The notes under the pieces are model-generated. The model saw only the letters and a list, made by a program, of their open reading frames with translations, ran no database searches and was not told where the DNA came from. Position numbers and translations under genes: made by a program. From Morinoia aosen (taxonomy: Eukaryota; Arthropoda; Malacostraca; Amphipoda; Talitridae), in the NCBI GenBank assembly GCA_030386875.1, contig CM059576.1, forward strand, positions 17,922,058 to 17,986,057: DNA of 64,000 bases, read 5' to 3'. The number at the start of each line of letters is the position of its first letter. The stretch's first letter is position 1. Positions 12,286 to 22,977 of the stretch are shown in pieces.

Positions 12286-12833
12286 TCACATCAGTTTCAC
12301 AAAAAATGTTATCTCCACTCACAGAACAATCAAAGCCTTTAACAAGATTCTTAGTGGCTAATTTCTGAAGATTATTGAATCCTAGATGACAGAATCGTTT
12401 ATGCCACAGAATTTCATCAGAGGAAACGTTCATGCATTTAGCAGCTGAATTAAGGGTGCAATTAAGTTTATACAATTTTCCTACTTTACGGCCTAAGGCA
12501 ATTAATTTGTTGTCTTTATTTACAATCTCACATGAGCTTTCGTCAAAGCAAACTAAGTTTCCACTTTCTGTAATCTGAGGCAGAGATAGTAAATTGTAGG
12601 CTAAACCAGGTACATACAAGACATTCTTAACAACACAGGTATTTACTAGACCTTTAGGCAACAACACCATAACTTCAACATCACCTACACCAACACCTTG
12701 CAAGTTTCTACCATCACCAACTTCAATGTTAATTGGACTAGATAGCTCATTCATACAAGAAAAATCATTCCAATTATTACACATGTGTGCTGTTGCACCG
12801 GAATCAATTACCCAACAATTATTGATATTTATC
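12286..12833 (-). pseudogene. Copia protease end and GAG-pre-integrase zinc domain
   Basis: Starts at the aspartic protease active site (WVIDSGATAHM). Continues through the flap region (LLPKGLVNTCVVKNVLYVP) to the HHCC zinc-binding pre-integrase domain (LWHKRFCHLGF, then a paired C region near 12300). The frame then slips at about 12285, just before the HKRERQPLELIHSDV segment that leads into the integrase core. The upstream part of the polyprotein continues at 22326 on the other side of the 9.5-kb LINE insertion, in frame. Confidence 0.9.
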
Positions 12834-12838
12834 ACAGA

Positions 12839-12880
12839 AAAGAAAGAAAGAAAGAAAGAAAAGAAAACAGTTTATTTCCA
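12839..12880 (-). repeat. LINE 3' tail and conserved terminal motif
   Basis: The minus strand ends TTGGAAATAAACTG followed by a TTTC-rich tail. The same GGAAATAAACTG- or GGAAATAAACG-like motif precedes the tails near 26865 and 60395, and in plus orientation GGAAATGAAG at about 60010. It thus marks the 3' end recognised by this family's RT. Confidence 0.75.
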
Positions 12881-14650
12881 ATAGAGATTGTAAAATATTA
12901 CAATCATTGGTTTTTAAATATCTTAAAATTAATACACTTAGATGATACACACACACGAGTATTGAAAAACTCGTGTCACTAGTCGAAAAGAAATGATTGA
13001 GGGCAATGAACTCCTAATCTAGCTTAATCTACATTTGATAATACATGTAATGATAATTATAAGAGATAACACAATTTCATGGACGATGCATTTTCATTGT
13101 GGGGTGAAAACACTTTTGACAGTTTACATGTACATGACATAAAACTTCGCAATTCTTGACGCCAGGAAATAATATATGAAATCGCTTGTTTCGGTCAATG
13201 TTCACAAGTGTCATTTTAAGGAAGCATGAAAAAAAAATATATAAATATATATCCATATGCACACATATGTACATATACGTATGCATGTGTGTGTATATCC
13301 ATACACACACTCACACACACACACACACATACACACACACACAAATACATATGTACATATAAGCATGAGGACCAAGAAGATTATAAGTTTTGTATTTCTG
13401 ATTCAACAATTTTAACATAACGGTCATTAGTTAACAAGCATTTCATTTGAATATAAATGGATGATCGCACAACAAAAGTATAGTTTTTACATGAATTCTT
13501 TACAATACTAAAGAGATGACGAGTTAGGTAATGTTACAAGTTGAGAGTGCAAAGAAAAAAGACCATTATCTCTGGTAAAATGCTAGTTGTCAGTCTAGTA
13601 CACACATATGTGCACGTATACATGTAAATATATACACATACACATGCACACATATACCCACGCACATACTTACACCAAACTCGTAAGCAAACACAAATGC
13701 ATTTCTATGCATCGAGGCAATACATACGCATTCTACAGAGTGTCATACGCATAGCGTGGACACGTACACATATACACAAGTAAGCATGTGCGCAAATATC
13801 AGCGTAAACTAGTCAGTATAAACCAGAATTCTAATCGAGGGAAACGGAGAAAATATCTTTTATTATAACATGAATTTTATAAAATTTCGTACTAAAAATA
13901 GTGGCACAAAACAGTCCACTTAAGTCGGAAACATGAAAACGATTGTGGGACGGGAATAAGAAAGAAAACATTAATGTCCTATAAAGGTTTCATATTAGAA
14001 AAAAAATCACATTATCTTTGAAATATGGCGCAAATTGTCAGCAATTGATAAACAAACATAGGTATCACATTATTATAAACATATGACTATAAGCCGAATA
14101 AGTATATTACTGCAGTATAAATGGATGATCACACAACGAATTTATTTTTTTTACATGGATGCTTTACAATTTCATATTAAAAAAAACACATTATCTTTTT
14201 AATATGGTGCAGAATGTCTGCAATTGATCAACACACACACACACATAGGTACCATGTCGGTCTAGTTTGATGCTTGCACAGAAACGGAGAGGAATGACAT
14301 AAAATGCACCTTCGACTGGTTGATCTACTCTAGTGCACACAGTTGTACGTGCACATATACACACCCATATGCGCACATACACCTATATACGTACACACAT
14401 ATACAAGTAAGCATGTTTGCAAATGACAACGTATAGGCGGTCAAATCATAATACCTACGCATACTTCAAAACTGTTGTGTGATGTCTTGAATTATAAAAC
14501 AATGAGCGAGGGAGATTGTTCAGCAATGGAGATACCAGGTAAATGAGATTCGTCAGTACTCATTCAGTATGTTCTGTAACTAAGGATCATTATTGAGACA
14601 CAAGATGACGAGTTATTTTGGCTTTAAATTCTTTCGGTCTTTGAGGGACT
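12881..14650 (-). repeat. 3' UTR of the CR1-like LINE with tandem and CA-rich repeats
   Basis: Non-coding. A long unit recurs: ATAAATGGATGATCGCACAAC near 13455 and ATAAATGGATGATCACACAAC near 14116, with the ATTATCTTTGAAATATGGCGCA box near 14010 and a variant near 14190. CA/TA-rich microsatellite tracts lie at 13260-13350, 13600-13800 and 14235-14400. The other family members also have duplicated, microsatellite-rich 3' UTRs. Confidence 0.6.
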
Positions 14651-14758
14651 TTAATAAATACTCAGGGGAAGTTTGTTCCACAGTAAGGCGCCTGATATGG
14701 ACAGAGCCTTCTGCCCTAAGTGAGATGAACGATAGTTGACTAAGACATTATTGTTTCT

Positions 14759-15371
14759 TTTGCAGTTAGGTTTTTAAATAACTCTTCCAGGTTAAAATAT
14801 ATATTAGGCCAAGCTTTCGAACTCACAAGTGGAGTTCGTCTTCAGGGCTGAAACATTCACAAGAGCTGGACGCATATGGCTACACACACGTATCTATGAT
14901 ACAGTTTTTTTTAAAGTAATTATTATTAAGCGGGCTTCTACTTGGTACTGACATCTTTTCAAGCACATACGCTGTCATTTTGGAGGTAATAGTTTATTTA
15001 TTATCGGGAAATAACATGGGGGGATATCTTGTCTTCTATTAATTGATGCGGAATTTTACCTAGAGTAGCACGCTTCTATGAATTTTCTTGACATTGTTTA
15101 AGACTCCGTTGCTAAAATATTAAAATTTTCGATATTCATTTAGTGACCAGTTTCTTGCTGGTGTTGGAAAACGTTACTTGTTATTTATCGAAACTGAATT
15201 GAACGTGTATGTTCTTCAATGCGCTACTTCACTGTTCTCCCAGTCTCTCCTATGTATGATGTTTGATGTTTGATGTTTGATGTACTGTTTGATGTTTCGT
15301 AACTCCGGTAAATCGACAGGGCGTGGTCTCCACTTGACATCAGTCCTCGAGGGTGCAGTGGGACATGAATT
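14759..15371 (-). mobile_element. 5'-truncated Penelope-like element, chimeric with LINE RT sequence
   Basis: A 613-bp insertion flanked by the 12-bp duplication ATTATTGTTTCT (14747-14758 and 15372-15383). Its minus strand encodes a decayed GIY-YIG endonuclease tail (SYIGETGRTVK, RIEEHTRSI, then HQQETGH). It ends in a Penelope-type terminal region containing a hammerhead-like hairpin. Its 5' end, 15291-15371, is an almost exact copy of 16722-16802 from the RT region of the surrounding LINE, joined through slipped TGATGTT repeats (about 15256-15290). The LINE frame resumes normally on both sides. Confidence 0.8.
14815..14845 (-). ncRNA. Hammerhead-ribozyme-like core, variant
   Basis: The minus strand reads CTGAAGA, C, a 6-bp helix GAACTC/GAGTTC with a 7-base loop, then GAAA. 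This is the hammerhead layout, but with CUGAAGA in place of CUGAUGA. It sits in the terminal repeat region of the Penelope-like insertion, where such ribozymes are known. The changed core base suggests low or no activity. Confidence 0.4.
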
Positions 15372-18300
15372 ATTATTGTTTCTGTTTGGTTTTTGATTGG
15401 TTACAGTGGGTGGATGGAAACGCACTATCTCAGCATTGCTCTGAGGAAGATATAACGAGGAGAATACGTATTGGGCCTTCTGCATGAGGAGCCTTTCTTG
15501 GATAGGGATCCAGCCGAGTTTATTGAGGAGAGGGGTTACGTGATCACTTCTTTTGAAATTACCGTTGCATACCACCTTGGCTGCAAAATTCATGCATTTT
15601 TGTAAGTCCTTTTTAAGGTATTGAGGTAAGTCTCCCCATACTAGGCTGCAGTAGTCAATGCGCGATAACACAAGGGATTGAATGGCTAATAATCTGGATT
15701 TTTCGTCTAGCATACTCTTTATACGATGAAAAAACATTAAAGTTCCGTAGATTTTGTTGCAAGTAGTCTCAACGTGAGATTTGAAGGACATATTTCTATC
15801 GAACCAGATACCTAGATTTTTAACTTTTTCTGATGCATTAATTTGATCATTTCCAACTGCAAGAGTAAGATCTGAAGTTTTTTTAATTGCATCTTTGGAT
15901 CCAAAAATAATGCATTGTGTTTTATTAGCATTTAATTTGAGACCATTTCGGTCGTACCATGATTTCAGGCTAGTCAGTAAAGCTTCGGCTTTAATTTGCG
16001 TCTGTGGTATTTCCGATACAGAACTTGTTTTTGCAATTTGAACATCATCTGCATACATTGAGATCCGTGTGTTAGAAGGCATTGGAGGGAAATCATTTAT
16101 GAAAATAGAAAACAGTAGTGGACCAAGAATGGATCCTTGGGGAACACCAAAATTGTTTTGAATGAATGGGGACAATTTGTTTTCTATGCGGACTGCATGA
16201 GACCGATTTGACAAGTAACTTTCAAACCATTGCGTGTCTATTCCCAAGTTCAGTATTTTACGTAGAAGTCTTTCATGTTGGACGCTATCGAATGCCTTAG
16301 AGAGATCGAGTAGCAGCAAGAGTGTTACATTCTTTTGGTCAATGTCACTTTATATTTTTTCAGATATATTGAGCAGAGCGTCTTGAGTGCTAGTATTTCT
16401 TCTATAGGCATATTGATTTTGGAGAAGTAAATTTGACTCGTCCAGGTGAAATGACAGTTGATTTGTCTCCACTTTCTCCAATAGTTTGGACATGACAGGC
16501 AAAAAACTGATATGCCTGTAGTTTGATGCTGTATTTAGGTCACCACTTTTGTGCAACGGTCTAATAATGGAGTGTTTCCATTGGTTTGGAAACGTGTTGG
16601 TTACTATTGATGTATTAATTATCAGACGAATCCATGGTGCTGTAACAGGGAAACTGTCTTTGATATATTGAAGACTGATACCATCATGTCCAACTGCCTT
16701 TGTGTTTTTTAGTGGGTATAAGATGTTTCGTAACTCCGGTAAATCGACAGGGCGTGGTTTCCACTTGACATCAGTCCTCGAGGGTGCAGTGGGGCATGAA
16801 TTTTCAATTGTCGTTTCATCTGGATTGGTACACACCTCACTGAAAACTTGAGCCCCTACTTTTGAAAAGAATGTGTTTAAATCCGTGGCTGTTGCCAAGA
16901 GATTTTCAAAATTACTTATGCGATCTAAATTTTTATATGGGGCTACCTCACTAATGATTTCCCAAGTTCGCTTCGGGTTATTTTTAGCCGTTATCAGTGC
17001 CTGGTGGAAGTGAGTTTGTTTCGCTTCAGTGATTTTCTTTCGAAGAATTTTTTCATGTTCTTTATATCTCTTGTATAAGGTACTGTTTGATCTATTGTTT
17101 TTGTACTCTCGCAAGTTAGCTTTCTTTATTCTGCTCATCTCTTTAACTTCGTCAGTAATCCAAACAGTCCGTTTTGGCTTGTTTTTTTTTGGTGACGTAA
17201 GGTGCACATTCGTCGAGATCTGCTGTGAAGTTCTCGTTGAAGATTGACACTTGTATGTCAACATCGTCAGATTGCATCATTTTCTGGAATTCGGTAGACC
17301 TATCGAGTAGTTTTTCCTGAAATAGTTCTGCTGAATAGTGCCTTTTCGAGCGATAGGTCATTAAGCGGTATTTGTGTCTTTCCTTCGCAATATTAATTTC
17401 ACATTCTATAGAGTGTTGATCGGAAATAGAAGGTGATATTACTGTACTAAGTATTGCGGTGGGATTATTTGTGATTGCTAGATCGAGGAGAGTTGCAGAG
17501 ATTTTAGTGATGCGAGTCGGTTCTTTGACCATTTGTGATAAGCTTAGTTTATACAATAGTTTGCTTAGCTGATTGTTTTTGTCCGTTAGGTCAACATTGA
17601 AATCTCCGAAAGCAAAGAATGATTTTTTTGCCTGAAGGATTTCTTTGAAGGTTTCCTCAATGAAATCTAGTGTTAGATTTAGGGCAGACGATGGGTGCCG
17701 GTAAAGGCTGCCAATGATTATTGATTTGTGTTGATTTATTTGCACTTCTAACCAAACCATTTCAATGCCTTCGCAAACTTTATTCGCAAGTAGTGAAGAT
17801 GTTGAGTACATTTCTTTCACAAAAATACAGGATCCACTGCCTCTGCTGGTTTTAGCGCCATCGTAGCGGTACAACACGTAATCAGGTATGTTAAAAAATG
17901 AACTTTGGGTTCGTGAATCAAACCATGTTTCTGAGACACCCAAAATGTCAATTTTTTCAGTGACCAACATTACTCTGATTTCATCCAATTTACCATTCAG
18001 GCTTCGAGCATTTACATGCTTGATTTTGATTTTACCTATATTAGCACTCTTTTTAAAGGTAGTGAAGTTACTATCTCGATGGGATCGTTCAGGGGATTTA
18101 TCGATTTTGTCTAAGTTGCCCAGGGTGTTTGGCCCAGCATCTGCTATGTGAGAAAGTCTACTATTTGGCTGGGTAGCGGCACTCTGTCAAGATGAGGTAA
18201 CCCAGGTCTGATTTTTGCCTTGTGTGACAAGAGCACTGTAGTGATCGTTTTTACGATGGAGCAGTAGTGGAGGATTATTATTTGATAACTGTGAAATGGG

Positions 18301-18661
18301 AACGACTGATATTTTCAAAACACAATGATCCTGTTCATCCAGGAGGTGAAGTTTTTGGCCTATCACATTTGAAATGATTGGTGGTATAAGGTCTACAGCA
18401 GCTTGGTCAAAATTTTTTTCGTCAATGTAATTATCTATGAGGTTTTGCATGTCGCCACTGTTCTTGTCAAAAAACTTAGCATATGTGCTGTTGTTTGCTT
18501 TACTCTCTGTTTTGATTGCAGCCTTTAGGGAATTTTAATTCATTTTGATGCTGGTTGTTTTGTAAGTAGATGAGCTACTGCGTGAAGGAGGCAGTGTCCA
18601 TCGGCTTTGGTGGGAATCAGTTTTATGTTCCATGATCGTTTCAATTCATCCATTGTGGAAT

Positions 18662-20530
18662 TCATGCGTTCACAAATGCGGCTGGAGACGTTTTTTTCGC
18701 ACTTTTTACATCATTAAGAGGTTCTGAGAGGTGCGGGGAATTTACGTTTTTCTGGCTCTGAATTCCCGTTCTGTGGTGATTTCTTGTATGGGGATTTGCA
18801 GAGAACTGAGAAATGCTCGTGTCAATTATATTTTTCTGGTGATGATTGTGCAAACAGTTGGGTAGTGGATTTTCCATCGATTGTCGACTGCAATTTTGCA
18901 GCGATTTCTCTCTTCCTGTTGATTTCACTGCTTCCGAGTATGTGATTGGATATTGATTTATACTCGTGTCTGAGAGGGGCTTTTCATCCTCTTCATCAGC
19001 ATTGGATAGCAATGAAAACCTATTTTTTGTAGGCACTCCGCAATTGTTTGTGGCGGATGCAGGAGAGGGCTTGTTATATGAGGGCAAACATCGGGAGGAG
19101 AGGGAAGGAGAGGGTTTGTTATATGAAAGCAAACATCGGTTTATGCTGCCGGAGGTTTCACGTGGATAGGCGGTCAACTTAGAACAATCATTCAACTCAT
19201 TTTGCTGTTTTGCATATTCATTAGAGTATTCAATTTCTTCATTCAGATCATGGGAGTGTCTGACACAGGAGATAAAATGTGAAGTTAGTCTCAAAGGTGA
19301 TTTTAGAGCAATTTGTTGAAGAAAATGATGCGTGTCTTCTCGCGTAACGGGCCAAGTGCGGACATTGTTGTAAGCTTCATTAACAGGACCGGTTTTTACA
19401 TTTGCTCGCAGCGGAATCAGTTTAAGACCAATTTTTCTGCACAGGCTCGATGCCATGTACAATTGCTGCCCACTGCAGGCACTCACCACATAAATACAAG
19501 AAAAAAGATTCTTTGTCATGATCAGATTATTTAACTTGGTGAGATTATGGGACGAGAGGCTCAAACCTTTGAAAATAATTATATAGTTCCTGAAAGGAGG
19601 TGCGCGTTCAATCTCATCATAAAGATCATTAAGACGTTCCGAAGTTATGGTCTGAATCCTGCATGCGCTATCAATGTCATCTCTGTTGATTTTTGTGAGA
19701 CTATTGTCTCCAACGAGAAAAGTGTCCAGAGAGGATTTCGCATAATGATGGTTACTCGCAGCTACCACCGGCGTAAAATCATGAGCGCTGATACAATAAT
19801 TTAAAGCAAAAAGCTGTTCTGTAATCATTTGAATATTCGATACAGTGGAAAAAATCGACGCTGGGCTTGGGGGACAATTTTGTCTCAAAGCTTTATTGAG
19901 AAATGCAGCTGTAAGAGACAGCATGTAATTTATTTCGTGAATAGTTTGGGAACTGGTCATTTGGAGAGGATGTAAGTACCCATCAAAAGCTTTAGCAGGT
20001 CTGTTTGTATTGTTCTCCACTGAAAATCTTAAGTTATCCTCGCAGTTTACGCTCTGAGGTACTTTACTGCCAGTGTCAGCTGCCGCGCATGCATTTTCAA
20101 ACCTAAATCCACCGCCTGAAAGGCCTACACACAATTTATCATTAAAATTATAATTAAAATTACCCATTTTAGTCTCTGAATGGTTCCTCACATCGAAAAT
20201 TTTATCGCGTTCCAACGTTGATGTCGGTGTCGTCGTCGTTGGTGAACAATTTTGAGCTTTCTCAGTGACGCAGGACAGGGGAGATACCGCCATGACGCAA
20301 TCGTTGGGACGAGACGAAGGAGCTAGCGGTGGTGCTGTGGCAGCTGGCGCCAGTGATGAGGTACAAGCAGCGCTTGGGAGATTTTCGTCAAAGACGGGCG
20401 ACTCTGCTGCTAGATTCTCTGTCGGGCACTTCTCCGTCGATTCTCTGTCGGTCGGCACTGGTGATGTTTTGGGAGTTGCGGTGCTTTCGTCGACGTCATA
20501 CCGTTTCTCTGTCGGAGTTTTTGTAGTCAT
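18662..20530 (-). CDS. LINE ORF1 protein, 622 residues
   Basis: Open from an ATG at 20530 to a TGA at 18662 that overlaps the ORF2 start. The N-terminal third is low-complexity, rich in T, S, P and A. The centre (from about residue 275) is the only globular-looking part, beginning LVGDNSLTK and followed by NYIIIFKGLSL and SCIYVVSACS. This pattern could be a decayed SGNH-esterase-like fold, a domain known in ORF1 of some CR1/L2 elements, but the usual GDS is GDN, so I hold this lightly. The C-terminal third is polar and contains two SYNKPSPS/A repeats. No CCHC zinc knuckle is visible. ORF1 proteins of LINEs bind the element RNA. Unlike ORF2 it is uninterrupted. Confidence 0.75.
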   Translation of the reverse strand: MTTKTPTEKRYDVDESTATPKTSPVPTDRESTEKCPTENLAAESPVFDENLPSAACTSSLAPAATAPPLAPSSRPNDCVMAVSPLSCVTEKAQNCSPTTTTPTSTLERDKIFDVRNHSETKMGNFNYNFNDKLCVGLSGGGFRFENACAAADTGSKVPQSVNCEDNLRFSVENNTNRPAKAFDGYLHPLQMTSSQTIHEINYMLSLTAAFLNKALRQNCPPSPASIFSTVSNIQMITEQLFALNYCISAHDFTPVVAASNHHYAKSSLDTFLVGDNSLTKINRDDIDSACRIQTITSERLNDLYDEIERAPPFRNYIIIFKGLSLSSHNLTKLNNLIMTKNLFSCIYVVSACSGQQLYMASSLCRKIGLKLIPLRANVKTGPVNEAYNNVRTWPVTREDTHHFLQQIALKSPLRLTSHFISCVRHSHDLNEEIEYSNEYAKQQNELNDCSKLTAYPRETSGSINRCLLSYNKPSPSLSSRCLPSYNKPSPASATNNCGVPTKNRFSLLSNADEEDEKPLSDTSINQYPITYSEAVKSTGREKSLQNCSRQSMENPLPNCLHNHHQKNIIDTSISQFSANPHTRNHHRTGIQSQKNVNSPHLSEPLNDVKSAKKTSPAAFVNA

Positions 20531-22325
20531 TGTGAGTGGCTTAGGCTTTTGAACGAGCTATTTTACACGCGAGAATTTGGTGGATTTTGCTTTCGTTTTC
20601 TGAACGGTTCAGATATATTCCGCTTTTTGGGGTTTGAGTTTTCATGTGGCGCTGTTTTGAGGGATGTTATTTCTCCAGATAGAGCTGTTTTCCGAGTAGC
20701 TGAGCGAGTTTTGTAATGAGACATTGTGAAGTTGTATTGGATGAGTGAATAAAGGTGAAGATAATTCAAAATTTTTTCACTTTGTAGCTGTTACGGAGTG
20801 AATAACGATCGTCTTGGGTAGAAAGGTAATCGTTTACACATGAGTGAGGGCTAGCTTCTCATTTAGAATTTGAAACACCCAAAAATATTGCTATAAAAAC
20901 ATCACCTAAAAAACATCACCAAAAACATAAGAAGATAGAGTTGCCCTGAAATGCTGGAGAAAGGAGGCGAGAAACTGGGAGAGTGTTGGTCGGCCGTGAA
21001 TAATGACGAAAATGACGTTCAGACTTTTGCAGGTTGACACATTTTACTCATTCAGTTTCTCAACGTTTCATAATTACAAATTTGTAATCCCTCTTTCACT
21101 TTTTATGTCACTATTCACCAAAGTTAACTGGTGGGTCACTATTTCATCAAAAGAAAGTTAATTTTGTTTATTCAGAGGAGGTTGAAAATTGAGTGATTAA
21201 CTTTCGACAAGAAAGATAGCCATCATTGAAATATTTGCGAATGAGGGATTGCATTGCTTGTTCGCATTTGAAAACGAAAAAGACCGCCTTTTAATGCCAG
21301 ACGAAGAAAAGCCGCCCGTAAGACAGAGGGGGAGGAGTAGAGGAAAAGAGAAGGTGGAGTAGACAGAGACGGGGGGGGGGGGGGGGGAAGGTGGGGAGCA
21401 GGATGCTTGCGGTGATCCAGCTTGGCGTTTCTCGCTCGTCTGCTTTTGAAGAAACCAATACAATTTTTTTCCGTGTAAAGATTGCTATGGTGAGCTATCC
21501 AAAAGACGTCATATTGCTGAAAATTCGCCTTACGTTGTGGAATTATGTTCTAGCAGTGAACACAGATTTAAGTTAGCCACTATTACAGCGTGGAAATTCT
21601 CACAATGAGAGGGTAGGCTGGGGGGAGGAAGGGGTGCGGTCGCAGACTTGGTGTAGCTGAGCCTTCATAGAGCTCTATTGTTTCAGGGTTTCACATTTTA
21701 TTCACTCATTTTGCGACCTTCAACATTTACAGAAAATACTTTCTCTAAATCACTTTTTACGTCACTGTTTCACCAAAAGTTCTCAATAAAATGACAGAAT
21801 TACTTACTGGTAAAGTAATTTGAACACAATTTTGAGGATTAAAGGTCAAAAATGAGCGTCATAGACACTCAACATAATTTTTTTGTTGCAATAACTGATA
21901 AAATAACAAAAAAATTATCACTGTGTTTTATGTTTGTCTTCACATCGGGCCTATTTGCTAGTGCATCGGGCCTTTTTTTGTTTTCATGCTAGTATTCGTG
22001 GTACGTTTGTTCTATTTGCGGAAGAGGGAGGAGCAGGTGTTGCGGTTGACCAGGGAAGGAGGCTACACCGAGGGTCGCTACACAGACTTCGAGTGGAGAC
22101 AAAGTTTACAGAAAGCACCAGTCTGTTTTTGCACGATTAAATTGGTCACAAATTATTGTACTTGATTACTGTTTTTCACTTTTGCGATTCAATGAGGTAG
22201 AAAGCACATTCACAGATACTCAGTTCGAGTTTGGGGTTTTGGGAAAGTTTCGTTCCCTTACATTTTGAAATGTTTGACGCCGCGTTTACGCGGAGCGTCA
22301 GTTCACCTCCGCACTCGACGTTCAT
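20531..22325 (-). promoter_or_regulatory. 5' UTR / internal promoter region of the CR1-like LINE
   Basis: About 1.8 kb between the element's 5' terminus and the ORF1 start. It includes a run of 17 G on the plus strand at 21371-21387, and a CG-rich 5' end around 22270-22325 with a short CGCGTAAACGCG palindrome. LINEs normally carry an internal promoter here; no specific promoter element can be pointed to. Confidence 0.45.
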
Positions 22326-22971
22326 ACAGACAATGCACTGATATAATTGGTTTTAACTGCTACAAAATTTTTCTGGTCTTCTGTGTGGTTCCCATCTTCT
22401 TTCTTCAACTTCTCTTGATAGATCCAGCACTTTGCGCGTAGGTGTCCCGTTTTTCCACATTCGAAACATCTTGAGTTTTTCAATTTGGAGGTCACAAGGG
22501 ATTTTTCACTGAAGCCTGAAGCACTTTGATTTTTCAGTTTTGCTTCTTCATTCAGAAGACGCTCTGTCACAATATCCCATGACGGTAGTTTTTCATGAGC
22601 TTCCAGTGCAGTCACGAGTGTGGAGAAGTGGTCGGGAAGTGACGACAGCAAAATTATTACACGACTTTCTTCATCAACAGCGTCATCAATCACACTCAAG
22701 GACTCAAATATTTCGACAAATGCTTTGAGATGAGTGTGTAAGTCTTGGTCTTCTTTTAGTTTCATGTTGTAGAGTCTTTTGCGTAGTCTGAACTTGTTAG
22801 ACCAAGTTTTCTTTTGGAATTATCTTCAATTTTGTGCCACAGTTGCACAGGGTCGGTAGGATCACCCAATAAATACAGTTGACTCGTTTCTACACCAAGC
22901 ACAATTGTTGCAAGTGCACTGTCACGTCTTACTTCAAATTTTCTTCGAGCAGTCTCATCCGTAGTCTGTGG
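22326..22971 (-). pseudogene. Copia gag, C-terminal two thirds
   Basis: Continues gag from the other side of the 1.2-kb insertion: ARRKFEVRRDSALATIVLGV, YLLGDPTDPVQLWHKIED, then MKLKEDQDLHTHLKAF and ILLSSLPDHFSTLVTALE. The CCHC zinc knuckle CFECGKTGHLRAKC lies at about 22470-22430. A single-base deletion near 22816-22821 shifts the frame between the KIEDNSK segment and the NMKLKED segment. The last codons read directly into the protease at 12833 once the LINE is ignored, so gag and pol were one frame, as in copia. Confidence 0.9.
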
Positions 22972-22977
22972 CATGGT

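Larger units (their letters stand above)
14651..18665 (-). pseudogene. LINE ORF2: OTU-like protease, APE endonuclease, reverse transcriptase
   Basis: The ATG at 18665 overlaps the ORF1 stop (ATGA). Domains in order: an OTU-like cysteine protease (TKADGHCLLHAV with the DG-C active-site motif at about residues 19-28; a late HYSALV carrying the candidate catalytic His near 18235); an APE-type endonuclease (HVNARSLNGKLDEI, SETWF, FAFGDFNVDL, LLDLAITNNP, SDQHSIE) at about 18040-17400; a thumb/linker; RT (DLSKAFDSVQHERLL, GVPQGSILGPLL, MYADDVQIA) at about 16700-15950; and the CR1-type C-terminus ending ALLWNKLPLSIY at 14651. No RNase H domain. Breaks: frameshift near 18540, TGA at 18187-18189, frameshift in an A-run near 17190, TAA at 16350-16352, and a 613-bp insertion at 14759-15371. 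The reading is strong for EN and RT; the OTU call rests on two motif blocks and their spacing. Confidence 0.85.
12839..22325 (-). mobile_element. CR1-like non-LTR retrotransposon inserted in Copia
   Basis: A 9487-bp insertion flanked by ACAGA on both sides (12834-12838 and 22326-22330). Removing it restores a continuous Copia frame across ALSV/INNCWVIDSGA. On the minus strand: 5' UTR 20531-22325, ORF1 20530-18662, ORF2 18665-14651 (OTU-like protease, APE endonuclease, RT, no RNase H), a long 3' UTR with tandem and CA-rich repeats, and a TTTC-rich tail at 12839-12864. A family member is seen at 60376-64000. It is inactive: ORF2 has frameshifts near 18540 and 17190, stops at 18187 and 16350, and a Penelope insertion at 14759-15371. 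Confidence 0.9.

Noticed and set aside
13226-13420. Open frames over CA/TA-rich tracts (also at 13077-13310, 14191-14382 and 61293-61682)
   Set aside because: They translate microsatellites (THTHTH, YVCVC) and have no coding character.
18966-20552. Plus-strand frames opposite LINE ORF1
   Set aside because: Shadows of the 622-residue minus-strand ORF1.
21371-21387. Run of 17 G as a quadruplex or regulatory switch
   Set aside because: A single homopolymer run of uncertain length; no pattern of spaced G tracts.
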